Part shown: in pieces, positions 15,006-22,734 of the stretch | Position numbering within the stretch: position 1 is the first letter of the stretch | How the letters are laid out: each line of letters starts with the position of its first letter | DNA from: an uncultured Alphaproteobacteria bacterium | GTDB lineage: Bacteria; Pseudomonadota; Alphaproteobacteria; Micropepsales; Micropepsaceae | DNA length: 64,000 nucleotides | Direction: 5' to 3' | Assembly (NCBI GenBank): GCA_902825865.1 | Contig: CADECX010000013.1 | Location: 1-64,000, forward strand | The notes under the pieces: generated by a model | Database searches by the model: none | What the model saw: the letters and a program-made list of their open reading frames with translations, nothing else | Told to the model about the DNA's origin: nothing | Program-made: the position numbers and the translations under genes

Positions 15006-17308
15006 ATGACCCCCTGGTCTTGATCGAGTCTGGCGATACTCGGCGCGGAGCGCGGCAAAAACTTCGCGCGACTTTCACCAAGCCGATGCGCCTGGCGAAT
15101 CTCCGCAAGGCTCAAAAGATAGGAGACGACGGACTCGCCACCCCTGTTCTGGTTGACCCGGTCGGGGTGCAAGCCGTCATGGCAGCTGCCCGTTTCCAGG
15201 TCGATAAGGGGGAGCGACAGATCGTTGTGGCCCAGGAACCAGGAAAACACGTGCAGGGCCTCGGTCTTCCAATTCGGGTCACCATCTGCCTGCCAGGCCG
15301 CCAGGCACGCCGAGATCGTCGCGGTGGCTTCCAGTGGCTGTTGATCGAACATTTGTGGAGCGGTGCGCTTGTCGCCAAAGCCTTGTGTGCCGACGGGACG
15401 GAAAACACCCGACGCTCCCGTTTGCTGGGTCACAAGCCAGCGCAGCGACCTCAAACCAGCCTTCGTGTAAGCGGCGGTTCCTGTGGCAATGCCCGTCAGG
15501 ATCAGGGCTTGCGGCAGCCGGGCATTGTCGTAGGCCAGGCCCTCCTCGAACCAGATCCAGTTTTCGCTTTCCACCGATGCAAGGATTGCGATCAGCCGGT
15601 CTGCCATAAAAAGCCGCAACCGCGCCGCCAGCGCATTGTCCGAAACCACGCTGCAATAGGCGTGCAGGCCCAACAATGTGAATGCCCAGGCGCGTGGAGA
15701 GGAAAATTCTTCGGCGGCCGGCAATGCGGCGTCGAACAGCTCCATGGCCCATTGGCGGCGTGAGGGGCTGATATCGCTGCGCGCGCATTCGCCCAATGCC
15801 CACAATGTGCGGCCATGGCTGTCTTCCGAGCCGCTTTCTTCCAGCCAGGCACGGCCGAAGCTCATGAAGTTGCGAAATCGTTTTGTCGCCGGGTTCCAGG
15901 CATGTTGCAGGAAAGCGGCGAGCCGCGCCGTCAGGACTTCGGAGAGAGGTTCTTCTCCGGTGGTGTTGAGGGCGCAGGCCAGCAGAAGCGCCCGCGCATT
16001 GTCGTCTATGCAATAGCCGTGCGACCGGTCCGGTATGGAATGAATGGCGTGCTGAAACAGGCCGGTATCGTCGCACATGGAGAGGAGATGACTGATTTGC
16101 ATATCCGGCGGGGTGCTTTTCGCCGGGGTTCTTTTGTCCAGGTTTGCGATGACATTCAGGCGATGGCTGCGGCGGGCCCGTATGAAAACGCCGTGATATC
16201 GTTCCCCGATGCGCTTCCAGGTCATGGACCGGCTATCGGAATAGGCCCGGACGCGCATGGCCTGACGCCGGGGCTCATCTGTCAGCAATCCCGACACTTC
16301 GGCGCCGATCGCGGCCGAGTCATGAAACGGAACCAGCACGCCCCGCCCATCCGCCAGCAATTCGCGCGCATGCCAGTAGGGTGTCGAAACCACCGCCTTC
16401 CCAAGCCCAAAGCTGTAAGCAAGTGTTCCCGACGTCATTTGCGCTTCGTTGAAGTAGGGCGTCACATAGACGTCGCACATGGATATGAAATCCAGCAATG
16501 TCGGCTGGTCCACGAACTGATCGAGAAAGACGACATTGTCCCGCACGCCCAATGCGACGGCGCGCGCCATCAGCCTTTCACGATAGGCCTCGCCTTCCTG
16601 CCGCACGAGATTGGGATGTGTCGCTCCCAGGACAACATAAATGGCATCAGGCCGGCTTTTCAGGATCAGCGGCATCGCCTCGATCACCACTTCGATCCCC
16701 TTATTGGGAGAGAGAAGCCCAAAGGTCAGGATCACGGGTCTGGCGGTAAAGCCCAGCTTGACCTTTGCCAGGTCCGGTTCGACGAATGGAAAATCGGGAA
16801 TGCCATGCGGAATGACTTCGATCTTCTCGAGCGCAACGTCATACACGGTGTGCAGCAGTTCGCGCGCCTTCTCTGCCATCACCACCACGATAGAAGATCG
16901 TGCCGTGATCTTGCGCAGGACATCGTACTGAACAGGTGTGGGATGGGACAGAACCGTGTGGCAGGTCGTCACCACCGGCATGTCCAGGCGGTCGATCAAG
17001 GCCAGGACGTTCGCTCCGGCATCGCCGCCGAAAATGCCGAATTCGTGCTGAAGGGAAACCACGTCATACTTCTGCGCATTCAGGAAATCCGCGGCCTGCG
17101 CATAGTCCTCCAGAACGTCGTCACGGATATGGAACTTGACCTCGGCGGGATAGTCATAGGCCCGCCGGTCGTCATTCATCGCCACGATGCAGGCTTCAAT
17201 CTGCGTGAACGACTGAACGGCCCTGTGCAAGTCAGTGGTGAAGGTCGCAATTCCACAGCGGCGCGGCAGGGAATTGCCGATGAATGCAACGCGCTTGAGC
17301 TGAGTCAT
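14984..17308 (-). CDS. GT4 glycosyltransferase fused to a C-terminal alpha-barrel-like domain
   Basis: A 774-residue protein. Residues 1-370 are a GT-B glycosyltransferase of family GT4: NSLPRRCGIATFTTDLH at the N-terminus, LQHEFGIFGGD, EVIPHGIPD, LTFGLLSPNKGIEVVIEA and FNEAQMTSGTLAYSFGLGK (donor-binding region). Residues 400-750 form an alpha-rich domain with SHGYCIDDNARALLLA, WAFTLLGLHAY and DLETGSCHDGLHPD, which looks like an (alpha/alpha)6 barrel as in glycosidases or N-acylglucosamine epimerases. GGAG precedes the ATG. Together with the overlapping GH130 gene it suggests a bacterial glycoside synthesis or turnover pair, likely mannose-based. Confidence 0.85.
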   Translation of the reverse strand: MTQLKRVAFIGNSLPRRCGIATFTTDLHRAVQSFTQIEACIVAMNDDRRAYDYPAEVKFHIRDDVLEDYAQAADFLNAQKYDVVSLQHEFGIFGGDAGANVLALIDRLDMPVVTTCHTVLSHPTPVQYDVLRKITARSSIVVVMAEKARELLHTVYDVALEKIEVIPHGIPDFPFVEPDLAKVKLGFTARPVILTFGLLSPNKGIEVVIEAMPLILKSRPDAIYVVLGATHPNLVRQEGEAYRERLMARAVALGVRDNVVFLDQFVDQPTLLDFISMCDVYVTPYFNEAQMTSGTLAYSFGLGKAVVSTPYWHARELLADGRGVLVPFHDSAAIGAEVSGLLTDEPRRQAMRVRAYSDSRSMTWKRIGERYHGVFIRARRSHRLNVIANLDKRTPAKSTPPDMQISHLLSMCDDTGLFQHAIHSIPDRSHGYCIDDNARALLLACALNTTGEEPLSEVLTARLAAFLQHAWNPATKRFRNFMSFGRAWLEESGSEDSHGRTLWALGECARSDISPSRRQWAMELFDAALPAAEEFSSPRAWAFTLLGLHAYCSVVSDNALAARLRLFMADRLIAILASVESENWIWFEEGLAYDNARLPQALILTGIATGTAAYTKAGLRSLRWLVTQQTGASGVFRPVGTQGFGDKRTAPQMFDQQPLEATATISACLAAWQADGDPNWKTEALHVFSWFLGHNDLSLPLIDLETGSCHDGLHPDRVNQNRGGESVVSYLLSLAEIRQAHRLGESRAKFLPRSAPSIARLDQDQGVICHKSSF

Positions 17309-17324
17309 GCAACTCCGTGGTGGT

Positions 17325-17528
17325 TCAGACCACTTTCAAATTGACGGCCTTGGCGCCTTTGACATCCGATTGGGTGTCGAAGGAGATGCGCTGGCCTTCC
17401 GACAGGATACTCATGCCGGCAGCCTCGACGGCGGAGGCATGCACAAAGACATCCTTGCCGCCGCCTTCCGGCGCGACAAAGCCAAAGCCCTTACCCGAAT
17501 TGAAGAATTTCACTGTTCCGATGGTCAT
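17325..17528 (-). CDS. Cold-shock domain protein (CspA family)
   Basis: A 67-residue single cold-shock domain. RNP1 (KGFGFVAP) and RNP2 (DVFVHAS) are intact. It binds single-stranded RNA and DNA and acts as an RNA chaperone. The ATG at 17528 is chosen because it begins the fold (MTIGTVKFF) and has GGAG 7 nt upstream; a longer frame upstream is not part of the family. The upstream 230 bp probably include a long 5' leader. It ends 16 bp before the GT4 gene in the same direction. Confidence 0.95.
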   Translation of the reverse strand: MTIGTVKFFNSGKGFGFVAPEGGGKDVFVHASAVEAAGMSILSEGQRISFDTQSDVKGAKAVNLKVV

Positions 17529-17806
17529 GGTCACTCCGATGCCTAGCGCCAAGCACATGCTTGAGCGGCGCGGAAGGCCACATCGGTCTGAAGGGTGGTT
17601 GCCCCGGCCAGGCGCCGGATGCGGATGGTGAGTACAACTTCGCGTTCAACGAATGGAACGCCGTCGCCCTCTACACATAGGCGCTTGCACTGCGCAATAC
17701 AAGCAAGGAAGGCTTGCGCGTGGAACAATCGCTCGTTTTCTTGCCTTTATTCGACGCGGCCGGGAATGAACTAAGACGCGGCTGAAGCGAAGTGCTATCT
17801 TGGCGC

Positions 17807-18031
17807 ATGGCTCAGTTGGTAAGTTCTCGCGAAATTGTCGAATATCGCGGCTATTCCCTGCAAGTCACTTTTGCTTCGCTTCAATGGCAAGTGTTGATTG
17901 GCATGGTGGTGAAGGACAGACCGACACTTCAACCCGGAGAGCAGCTGGTTAAAGGGTGGAACGAGGAAGAGACCTTGAAGCGTGCGAAAACGCGGATCGA
18001 TCTTCTGATTGAAAGTCCCAGCCTTCATTAG
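17807..18031 (+). CDS. Small hypothetical protein (YRGY family)
   Basis: A 74-residue protein (ATG at 17807; GTG at 17792 is an alternative). It begins with VEYRGYSLQVTFASLQWQVL and ends in a helix EETLKRAKTRIDLLIE, a beta-beta-beta-alpha pattern similar to DUF2188-like domains. The gene at 18040 has the same YRGY-x-L opening and looks like a paralogue. No clear ribosome binding site. Function unknown; cytoplasmic. Confidence 0.6.
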   Translation: MAQLVSSREIVEYRGYSLQVTFASLQWQVLIGMVVKDRPTLQPGEQLVKGWNEEETLKRAKTRIDLLIESPSLH

Positions 18032-18039
18032 GGGTTGCA

Positions 18040-18267
18040 ATGAGCTATCGCGGATATGATCTGGAACAGAAGACTCTCATGGTCGGATGGCAGATCACGA
18101 TCACCAAGGACGGCAAGTTCGTTCACAATGGAAGCGTGACAAAAAGCCTGACCTCTGCCGTGGACGAGGCTGAGAGGTATGTTGATGGCGAGATTGCCCA
18201 GGCAGATATCGCCGCGTCAGCTGTGTCCGCGCCTTTAGAGGTATCTATCGGGCCGGTCCGGACGTAG
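18040..18267 (+). CDS. Small hypothetical protein (YRGY family, second copy)
   Basis: A 75-residue protein beginning MSYRGYDLEQKTLMVGWQIT and then DGKFVHNGSVTKSLTSAVDE, with a helix SAVDEAERYVDGE. The opening matches the previous gene, and the strand-strand-strand-helix layout suggests the same fold. AGGGGTTGCA precedes the ATG, 8 bp after the stop of the previous gene, so they are co-transcribed. Function unknown. Confidence 0.68.
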   Translation: MSYRGYDLEQKTLMVGWQITITKDGKFVHNGSVTKSLTSAVDEAERYVDGEIAQADIAASAVSAPLEVSIGPVRT

Positions 18268-18297
18268 ACTTCTGCCATGCTCAAAGGAATTGAAAAG

Positions 18298-18459
18298 ATG
18301 GAGCGGTCGGCACGCTACATCGTCAGGCTTCAGAAGGATGGCCAGTACATGGTCGTGATGTCCCGGCCGGAGTGGGCCAATAGGGAAATTCCCGGTTTTG
18401 CCACCGAAGCCGAGGCCAATGCCTGGATTGCGGCCCGACGGCAGCAATCCAGGCTATAA
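18298..18459 (+). CDS. Very small hypothetical protein, DUF2188-like fold
   Basis: A 53-residue protein: MERSARYIVRLQKDGQYMVV gives two strands and GFATEAEANAWIAARRQQ a helix, the minimal beta-beta-alpha pattern of DUF2188-like proteins. I chose the ATG at 18298 because AAAGGAA lies 9 nt upstream; an in-frame ATG at 18277 has none. It is the third small gene in this row. Function unknown. Confidence 0.6.
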   Translation: MERSARYIVRLQKDGQYMVVMSRPEWANREIPGFATEAEANAWIAARRQQSRL

Positions 18460-18501
18460 ATTTCGCGGCAACCGGCTGCCGTCATTCTGCAAGAGGACAG
18501 C

Positions 18502-18816
18502 ATGCCATCGCGCACCAGCCATTCCCACGTAACCTTCCGGCGGCCGTTCCAGTTCGCGGGCATGGATGTCTCGGCGCCTGCCGGACGCTATAAGGTCTCC
18601 ATGGAAGAGGAGCAGCTGGACACCCTGACGGTCGAGGCATGGCGGCAGACTTCCGTCACCCTGCAGATCGCCTCAGCCGGCGCAACCGACTATCTGAACG
18701 TCGATCCGGTGGAACTGCGCGACGCTTTGTTGCGCGATGGCGATGACGGTATCGACCCTGCCATGCCGGTACCGCGCGCGCGGCTGCGTGAAGTCCTGAA
18801 GCTGCGCCAGCTATGA
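18502..18816 (+). CDS. Hypothetical protein
   Basis: A 104-residue protein with a beta-rich N-terminus (HVTFRRPFQFAGMDVSAPAG, GRYKVSMEEEQLD) and a helical C-terminus (DPVELRDALLRDG, RARLREVLKLRQL). The opening resembles small alphaproteobacterial proteins of unknown function. AGAGGACAGC precedes the ATG. Its stop overlaps the start of the RMF/CrpP-like gene (ATGA), so the two are translationally coupled. Confidence 0.7.
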   Translation: MPSRTSHSHVTFRRPFQFAGMDVSAPAGRYKVSMEEEQLDTLTVEAWRQTSVTLQIASAGATDYLNVDPVELRDALLRDGDDGIDPAMPVPRARLREVLKLRQL

Positions 18817-19040
18817 GCACTTTGTCGGCTTTCCGGCGCAGCCGTATCTATGCCCAGGGCTGGAAAGCGGCGCGCGAACCGCGCATCGGCGAGGCGCTCA
18901 CCCAAGACGTAATCAATCCTTATCCCTCCGAGCCGGAGAAAAGCCGCTGGGACAGCGGTTATGCCAACGGTCTGCGGAGCAGCCGGCAACAGATCCGGTT
19001 CACACCATCTCGGGCCGAAGCCGATCCCGCGGCAGAGTGA
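18813..19040 (+). CDS. RMF/CrpP-like small protein
   Basis: A 75-residue basic protein. The segment RRSRIYAQGWKAAREPRIG followed by NPYPSEPEKSRWDSGYANGL follows the ribosome modulation factor pattern (A-x-GW-x-A, then PYP, then RW-x-x-GY-x-x-G). RMF dimerises ribosomes in stationary phase; the related CrpP proteins act otherwise. The match is by pattern only. It is coupled to the upstream gene through an ATGA overlap. Confidence 0.62.
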   Translation: MSTLSAFRRSRIYAQGWKAAREPRIGEALTQDVINPYPSEPEKSRWDSGYANGLRSSRQQIRFTPSRAEADPAAE

Positions 19041-19132
19041 GCGTGAAGCTTACGCCGGACGGCGCGAATTTCAGTTGACCGGTGCCGCCCAGATGACGGG
19101 GGTGCGCGCTTTCGATCACTTTATTCCCATCC

Positions 19133-19315
19133 TCAACTGCCGCGAAGAGACCGGTAAAATGGCTCCGGGCTGACGATCCGCTTGTGCTTTTCTGCCATGA
19201 GAACCGCATGGACACGTCCCGGGCTTAGGCCGTGATATTCGCCCAACTGCTCGAGGCTCTGGCCTGCTTCGAAGGCCGCAAATATTTGACGGTTTCTGGC
19301 GGACTTGGGGGCCAT
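19133..19315 (-). CDS. Small helix-turn-helix protein
   Basis: A 60-residue protein: ARNRQIFAAFEAGQSLEQLG and EYHGLSPGRVHAVLMAEKHK form a helix-turn-helix like sigma region 4 or the Mor family, with a short basic N-terminus. No other domain. AGGA lies about 8 nt before the ATG at 19315. It is likely a small DNA-binding regulator. It is read opposite to the small-gene row and to the response regulator that follows. Confidence 0.65.
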   Translation of the reverse strand: MAPKSARNRQIFAAFEAGQSLEQLGEYHGLSPGRVHAVLMAEKHKRIVSPEPFYRSLRGS

Positions 19316-19473
19316 TTCGATCCTGTGCGAAAAACGGGCAAGCGGCGAAACGGTGGACGCGCTTCGGCCATAGCAACTCCGGCATTGCGCATATGTTCCA
19401 ACGCCGCATCGTTTAAATTATTGAATTCCCATGAAAAACGGAACCGTCCGGCCATCTGGGGCTTATCGATGGC

Positions 19474-19851
19474 ATGGAACACCGCGCGTACCAGCAAACA
19501 GTCTTGGTCGTGGAAGATGAACTTTTCATCCGCATGTCCGCGGTGGTGGCCCTGCAGGATGAAGGATTTCTGGTCCTGGAAGCAAAGAACAGCGCCGAAG
19601 CCCTGAAAATCTTATCGCGGCATTCCGAAACCAATATCCTGATGACGGATGTTCGCATGCCGGGACTCATGGACGGGTTGGCGCTTGTCGCGCAGGTTCA
19701 AATCGATCATCCCGACATTCGGTCCATTGTGGTGTCCGGCAACGCCACTGCCGAACAAGCCCGCAACGCCGGCGCATTGGGTTTTCTTGCCAAGCCCTAT
19801 TTGGCGAAAGCCATGCTCCAAGCCGTGCACGATACGGTATTGCGGCACTAA
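19474..19851 (+). CDS. Single-domain response regulator
   Basis: A 125-residue receiver domain with no output domain: acidic pair in VVEDELF, phospho-acceptor Asp in MTDVRMPG (near residue 59), SGNAT switch Ser/Thr and FLAKPY lysine. Such CheY-like proteins relay phosphate between kinases or bind a partner. An HWE-type kinase gene lies 224 bp downstream and is a candidate partner. Confidence 0.9.
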   Translation: MEHRAYQQTVLVVEDELFIRMSAVVALQDEGFLVLEAKNSAEALKILSRHSETNILMTDVRMPGLMDGLALVAQVQIDHPDIRSIVVSGNATAEQARNAGALGFLAKPYLAKAMLQAVHDTVLRH

Positions 19852-20075
19852 TATAGCCACCTATTCCGCCGGATTAGTGCAATTCACGTCCCTGTGTTAG
19901 TCTTTGCCATCGCCAGCCACTCTTTGGGCGTTGGCGCTTGAGAGACTTTCGGGACAACAACCAAGACATTGTCCGCGCTCCCGCCCGCCGGTGGCAGCAC
20001 TAAGCATCGATTCACATCGCTTATTTTCGGCACGCCGGGCGTTTTGCCGTCCGGGCCAGCCAAGGAAGTTTACGC

Positions 20076-21146
20076 ATGAACATGGTCTTCGACAAAATCG
20101 AAGATGCCCGTTCGCTGGCGCAGATCGTCGTGGAAACGGTCCGCGAGCCTCTGCTGGTTCTCGACAACACGCTGAAAATCCTGGTGGCCAGTTCTTCTTT
20201 TCACAAAACCTTCCAGATCAGCCCCAAGGACACGCCCAACAAGTCGCTTTTCGCGCTGGACGACGGCGGCTGGGACATTCCGGCATTGCACGACCTGCTG
20301 GAGCGTTCCTTGGTGGACCAGACGGTGGTGGAAGGATTTCTGGTCGCGCAGACATTTCCGCGCATCGGACAACGGATATTCCTGTTGCATGCCCGTAAGG
20401 TGCTGGGCACCGATGACGGCCATGCCCTCATACTGCTGGGTTTTGAGGACATCACCGAACGGCGAGCCATCGAACACGAGAAGGAACTTCTCAAGACACA
20501 GGCCGATGACCTTCTCCAGCAAAAGGAAGTGCTGCTGGCGGAGATGCAGCACCGTATCGTCAACAGCCTTCAGATCATCGCCAGCATTCTGATGCTCAAG
20601 GCGCGGGCCGTAACCTCCGAGGAAACCCGCCAGCATCTGCAGGACGCCCACCGCCGCGTCATGTCGGTCGCGGCCGTCCAACAGCATCTGCATGCCTCGG
20701 GGCGCGCGGACTCGGTGGAAATCGCGCCCTATCTTTCAAAACTTTGCGACTCGCTGGCAGAATCCATGATCGGCGAGAGCCGCCCCGCCACGCTCACGGT
20801 AACGGCCGACAAAGGTTGGGCGGTGTCCGCCGACGCCATAAGCCTGGGCCTTATCGTGACCGAACTGGTCATCAACGCCTTGAAGTATGCCTTTCCCGAC
20901 TCAAAGAATGCCGCGACCGTCATGGTTACCTACGAGGTCAATGGCACGGACTGGAAGCTCACTGTCTCCGACAATGGCGTGGGACGCCCCGAGAACAGCG
21001 GACCGCCCGCAAAAGGCGGATTGGGCACCAGTCTGGTACAGGCCCTGGCGCACCAATTGGATGCACAGGTGGAGATCGTCAATAGCCGGAACGGCATGCG
21101 CGTATCCGTTACCCATGCGACATTCGTTTCTCGCACCGCCGCCTAG
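20076..21146 (+). CDS. HWE/HisKA_2-type sensor histidine kinase with PAS domain
   Basis: A 356-residue cytoplasmic kinase. Residues 15-130 are a PAS-like domain (VREPLLVLDNTLKILVASSS, ILLGFEDITERR). A short linker coil leads to the HisKA_2 box EMQHRIVNSLQIIASIL with the phospho-His near residue 159. The ATPase domain has ELVINALKYAFP (N box), DNGVGRP (G1) and GGLGTSLVQAL (G2). No membrane segment. AAGGAAG precedes the ATG. HWE-type kinases in alphaproteobacteria often feed stress or light responses; the neighbouring stress-type genes agree but do not prove it. Confidence 0.92.
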   Translation: MNMVFDKIEDARSLAQIVVETVREPLLVLDNTLKILVASSSFHKTFQISPKDTPNKSLFALDDGGWDIPALHDLLERSLVDQTVVEGFLVAQTFPRIGQRIFLLHARKVLGTDDGHALILLGFEDITERRAIEHEKELLKTQADDLLQQKEVLLAEMQHRIVNSLQIIASILMLKARAVTSEETRQHLQDAHRRVMSVAAVQQHLHASGRADSVEIAPYLSKLCDSLAESMIGESRPATLTVTADKGWAVSADAISLGLIVTELVINALKYAFPDSKNAATVMVTYEVNGTDWKLTVSDNGVGRPENSGPPAKGGLGTSLVQALAHQLDAQVEIVNSRNGMRVSVTHATFVSRTAA

Positions 21147-21298
21147 TAACGCACGAGAATCCCGGTACGGAACCAAACACTGCTGACAGCGTTCACGCCT
21201 CAGCACATCTGGTCCCGCCGGATAATTCCCAAACGCTATTCCTGAAAACGGCTGTTTCAGCCGCCGCCGTCGCTTTGTCTTCAACGGAGAATTCCAAA

Positions 21299-21961
21299 AT
21301 GATCATCACGAAATCGGCCCTTTCGGCCGCAGCGATGACCCTGCTGATGGGTACCGTGTCCTTTGCGCAAGGCGGCGGTCCGGTGCCGGGCGAGCGGGTC
21401 GACGCCAATGGCATGCCCACCACGCGTTCCACCCCTGCGGAACAGGCTGAAACTGCGGAGATCAACAAGCAGGTCGGAGTGCAAAACGCGGCGGCTGATG
21501 CAAAGGCGGCCGGCGACAATGCAAAGGCCGACGCCGACAATGCCCAATTTCAGGCTCAGCAGCAGCAGTATCAGGGTCAACTACAACAGAACCAGGCGCA
21601 GCAGCAGGACTACCAAGACCGCACAGCTATCTATAACAGCCTTCAAAGCCGCTATGCCGCGGAACGCGCCGCCTATCGTCGCGGTGTGTGGCCGAACCGT
21701 TACGTCAAATGGGTGATCGTAGAGCGCGATGCGGGCTTGATTGGCGAGCGCGTTCAACTGATCACCGGCAGCCGCGTCGGCACCGTGATCGATACCGCCC
21801 ACAGGCCCAACGGCAATGTTTCAGCGCTGATGGTCAAGCTGGACAGTGACAAGATCGTCTGGATTGACGCGGGCGACGTTCGCTACAACCGCGCCGACGG
21901 CATTGTGATGACCAATCTGAATCGCGCTGATCTTCGTCATATGGCGGACGAGCGCATTTAA
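21299..21961 (+). CDS. Exported glutamine-rich protein, paralogue of the 968-1618 gene
   Basis: A 220-residue protein with signal peptide 1-23 (TVSFAQG), a Gln/Ala/Asp-rich segment at about 55-110 and a C-terminal region (residues 120-220) nearly identical to the one encoded at 968-1618: RYVKWVIVERDAGLIGERVQ and IVWIDAGDVRYNRADGIVMT. The stalk regions differ more than the C-terminal domain. The ATG at 21299 has GGAG upstream. It precedes the DUF3309 and lipoprotein genes in the same direction, each with its own ribosome binding site. Function unknown. Confidence 0.87.
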   Translation: MIITKSALSAAAMTLLMGTVSFAQGGGPVPGERVDANGMPTTRSTPAEQAETAEINKQVGVQNAAADAKAAGDNAKADADNAQFQAQQQQYQGQLQQNQAQQQDYQDRTAIYNSLQSRYAAERAAYRRGVWPNRYVKWVIVERDAGLIGERVQLITGSRVGTVIDTAHRPNGNVSALMVKLDSDKIVWIDAGDVRYNRADGIVMTNLNRADLRHMADERI

Positions 21962-21991
21962 GACAACGCCTCCCCTTACAGGAGATTCTGC

Positions 21992-22156
21992 ATGTCCCTT
22001 GGTACCATTCTGCTCATCATCCTGGTCATCGCCTTGCTGGGCGGGTTCAGTGGCATCGGCGGCGGAAGTTTTTATGGAACGGGCTATTACGGCGGCGGCG
22101 GACTGGGACTGGTCCTTATCGTCGTCCTGATCCTGGTTTTGCTCGGGAAAATCTGA
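21992..22156 (+). CDS. DUF3309-family small membrane protein
   Basis: A 54-residue protein: MSLGTILLIILVIALLGGF, a Gly/Tyr-rich middle (GGSFYGTGYYGGGGLG) and a second hydrophobic segment LVLIVVLILVLLGKI. This two-helix layout with a Gly-rich loop is the DUF3309 pattern. AGGAGATTCT precedes the ATG, 30 bp after the glutamine-rich gene. Function unknown; DUF3309 genes are often seen near envelope-stress genes. Confidence 0.85.
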   Translation: MSLGTILLIILVIALLGGFSGIGGGSFYGTGYYGGGGLGLVLIVVLILVLLGKI

Positions 22157-22197
22157 CGGCTGGACAAGCCGTAACGTAAGTCAACGGAGAAACGCAC

Positions 22198-22506
22198 ATG
22201 ACGATGATATTCAAGACTGTCGCCATTGCATTGGTGCTTGCCGGATCCACACTTGCGTCCGGCTGCATGTCGGACAGGGACGGACGATATGGCCGTCACC
22301 ACCGCGACGGCGTTGCTGTATCCGCCGACTTTGGAAACGTCGCCGTCGGATACCAGGACGGCTATTGGGATAATGGACGTACCTGGCACCAATGGAGCGA
22401 TGATCGCCACCGCCAGAGCTACCGGAATTATCGCGGCAATCGCTACAGCGACTGGAACCATGACCGCGACGGCGACGACGGCTGGCGCCGGGACAATTCC
22501 AGATAA
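22198..22506 (+). CDS. Small exported lipoprotein-like protein
   Basis: A 102-residue protein with a lipobox-like signal (LASGC at residues 19-23). The mature part is rich in Asp, Arg, Tyr, Trp and His (GRYGRHHRDG, GYWDNGRTWHQWSDDRHRQS), which is typical of small alphaproteobacterial envelope proteins. CGGAGAAACGC precedes the ATG. It is the last member of the 21299-22506 gene row. Confidence 0.75.
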   Translation: MTMIFKTVAIALVLAGSTLASGCMSDRDGRYGRHHRDGVAVSADFGNVAVGYQDGYWDNGRTWHQWSDDRHRQSYRNYRGNRYSDWNHDRDGDDGWRRDNSR

Positions 22507-22734
22507 GCATCCAATGCTCGCCCCCGCAGCAATTCGGTCAGATAGACGTTGCGGGCGGTCAGCTCTTTGTCATGCACCGGCCAACGTTACGCCCAACAGC
22601 AGGCGCCCTTCAACAATTCACCAAAAACTAACCATAGAACCCAAGCCATCCGGCACGATTCACACTTTACGCCGGTTAGGGCTTCCATAACCGCAACCGG
22701 GCTACAGTTTTTGCGGGGGAATGTTGGGGCGTCT

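Noticed and set aside
17543..17728. Minus-strand frame upstream of the cold-shock gene
   Set aside because: No ribosome binding site and no family; the interval is more likely the long leader of the cold-shock mRNA.
22549..22734. Longer start of the sensor kinase
   Set aside because: The extra 62 residues are polar and without homologous character; the membrane segment begins after the GTG at 22735.
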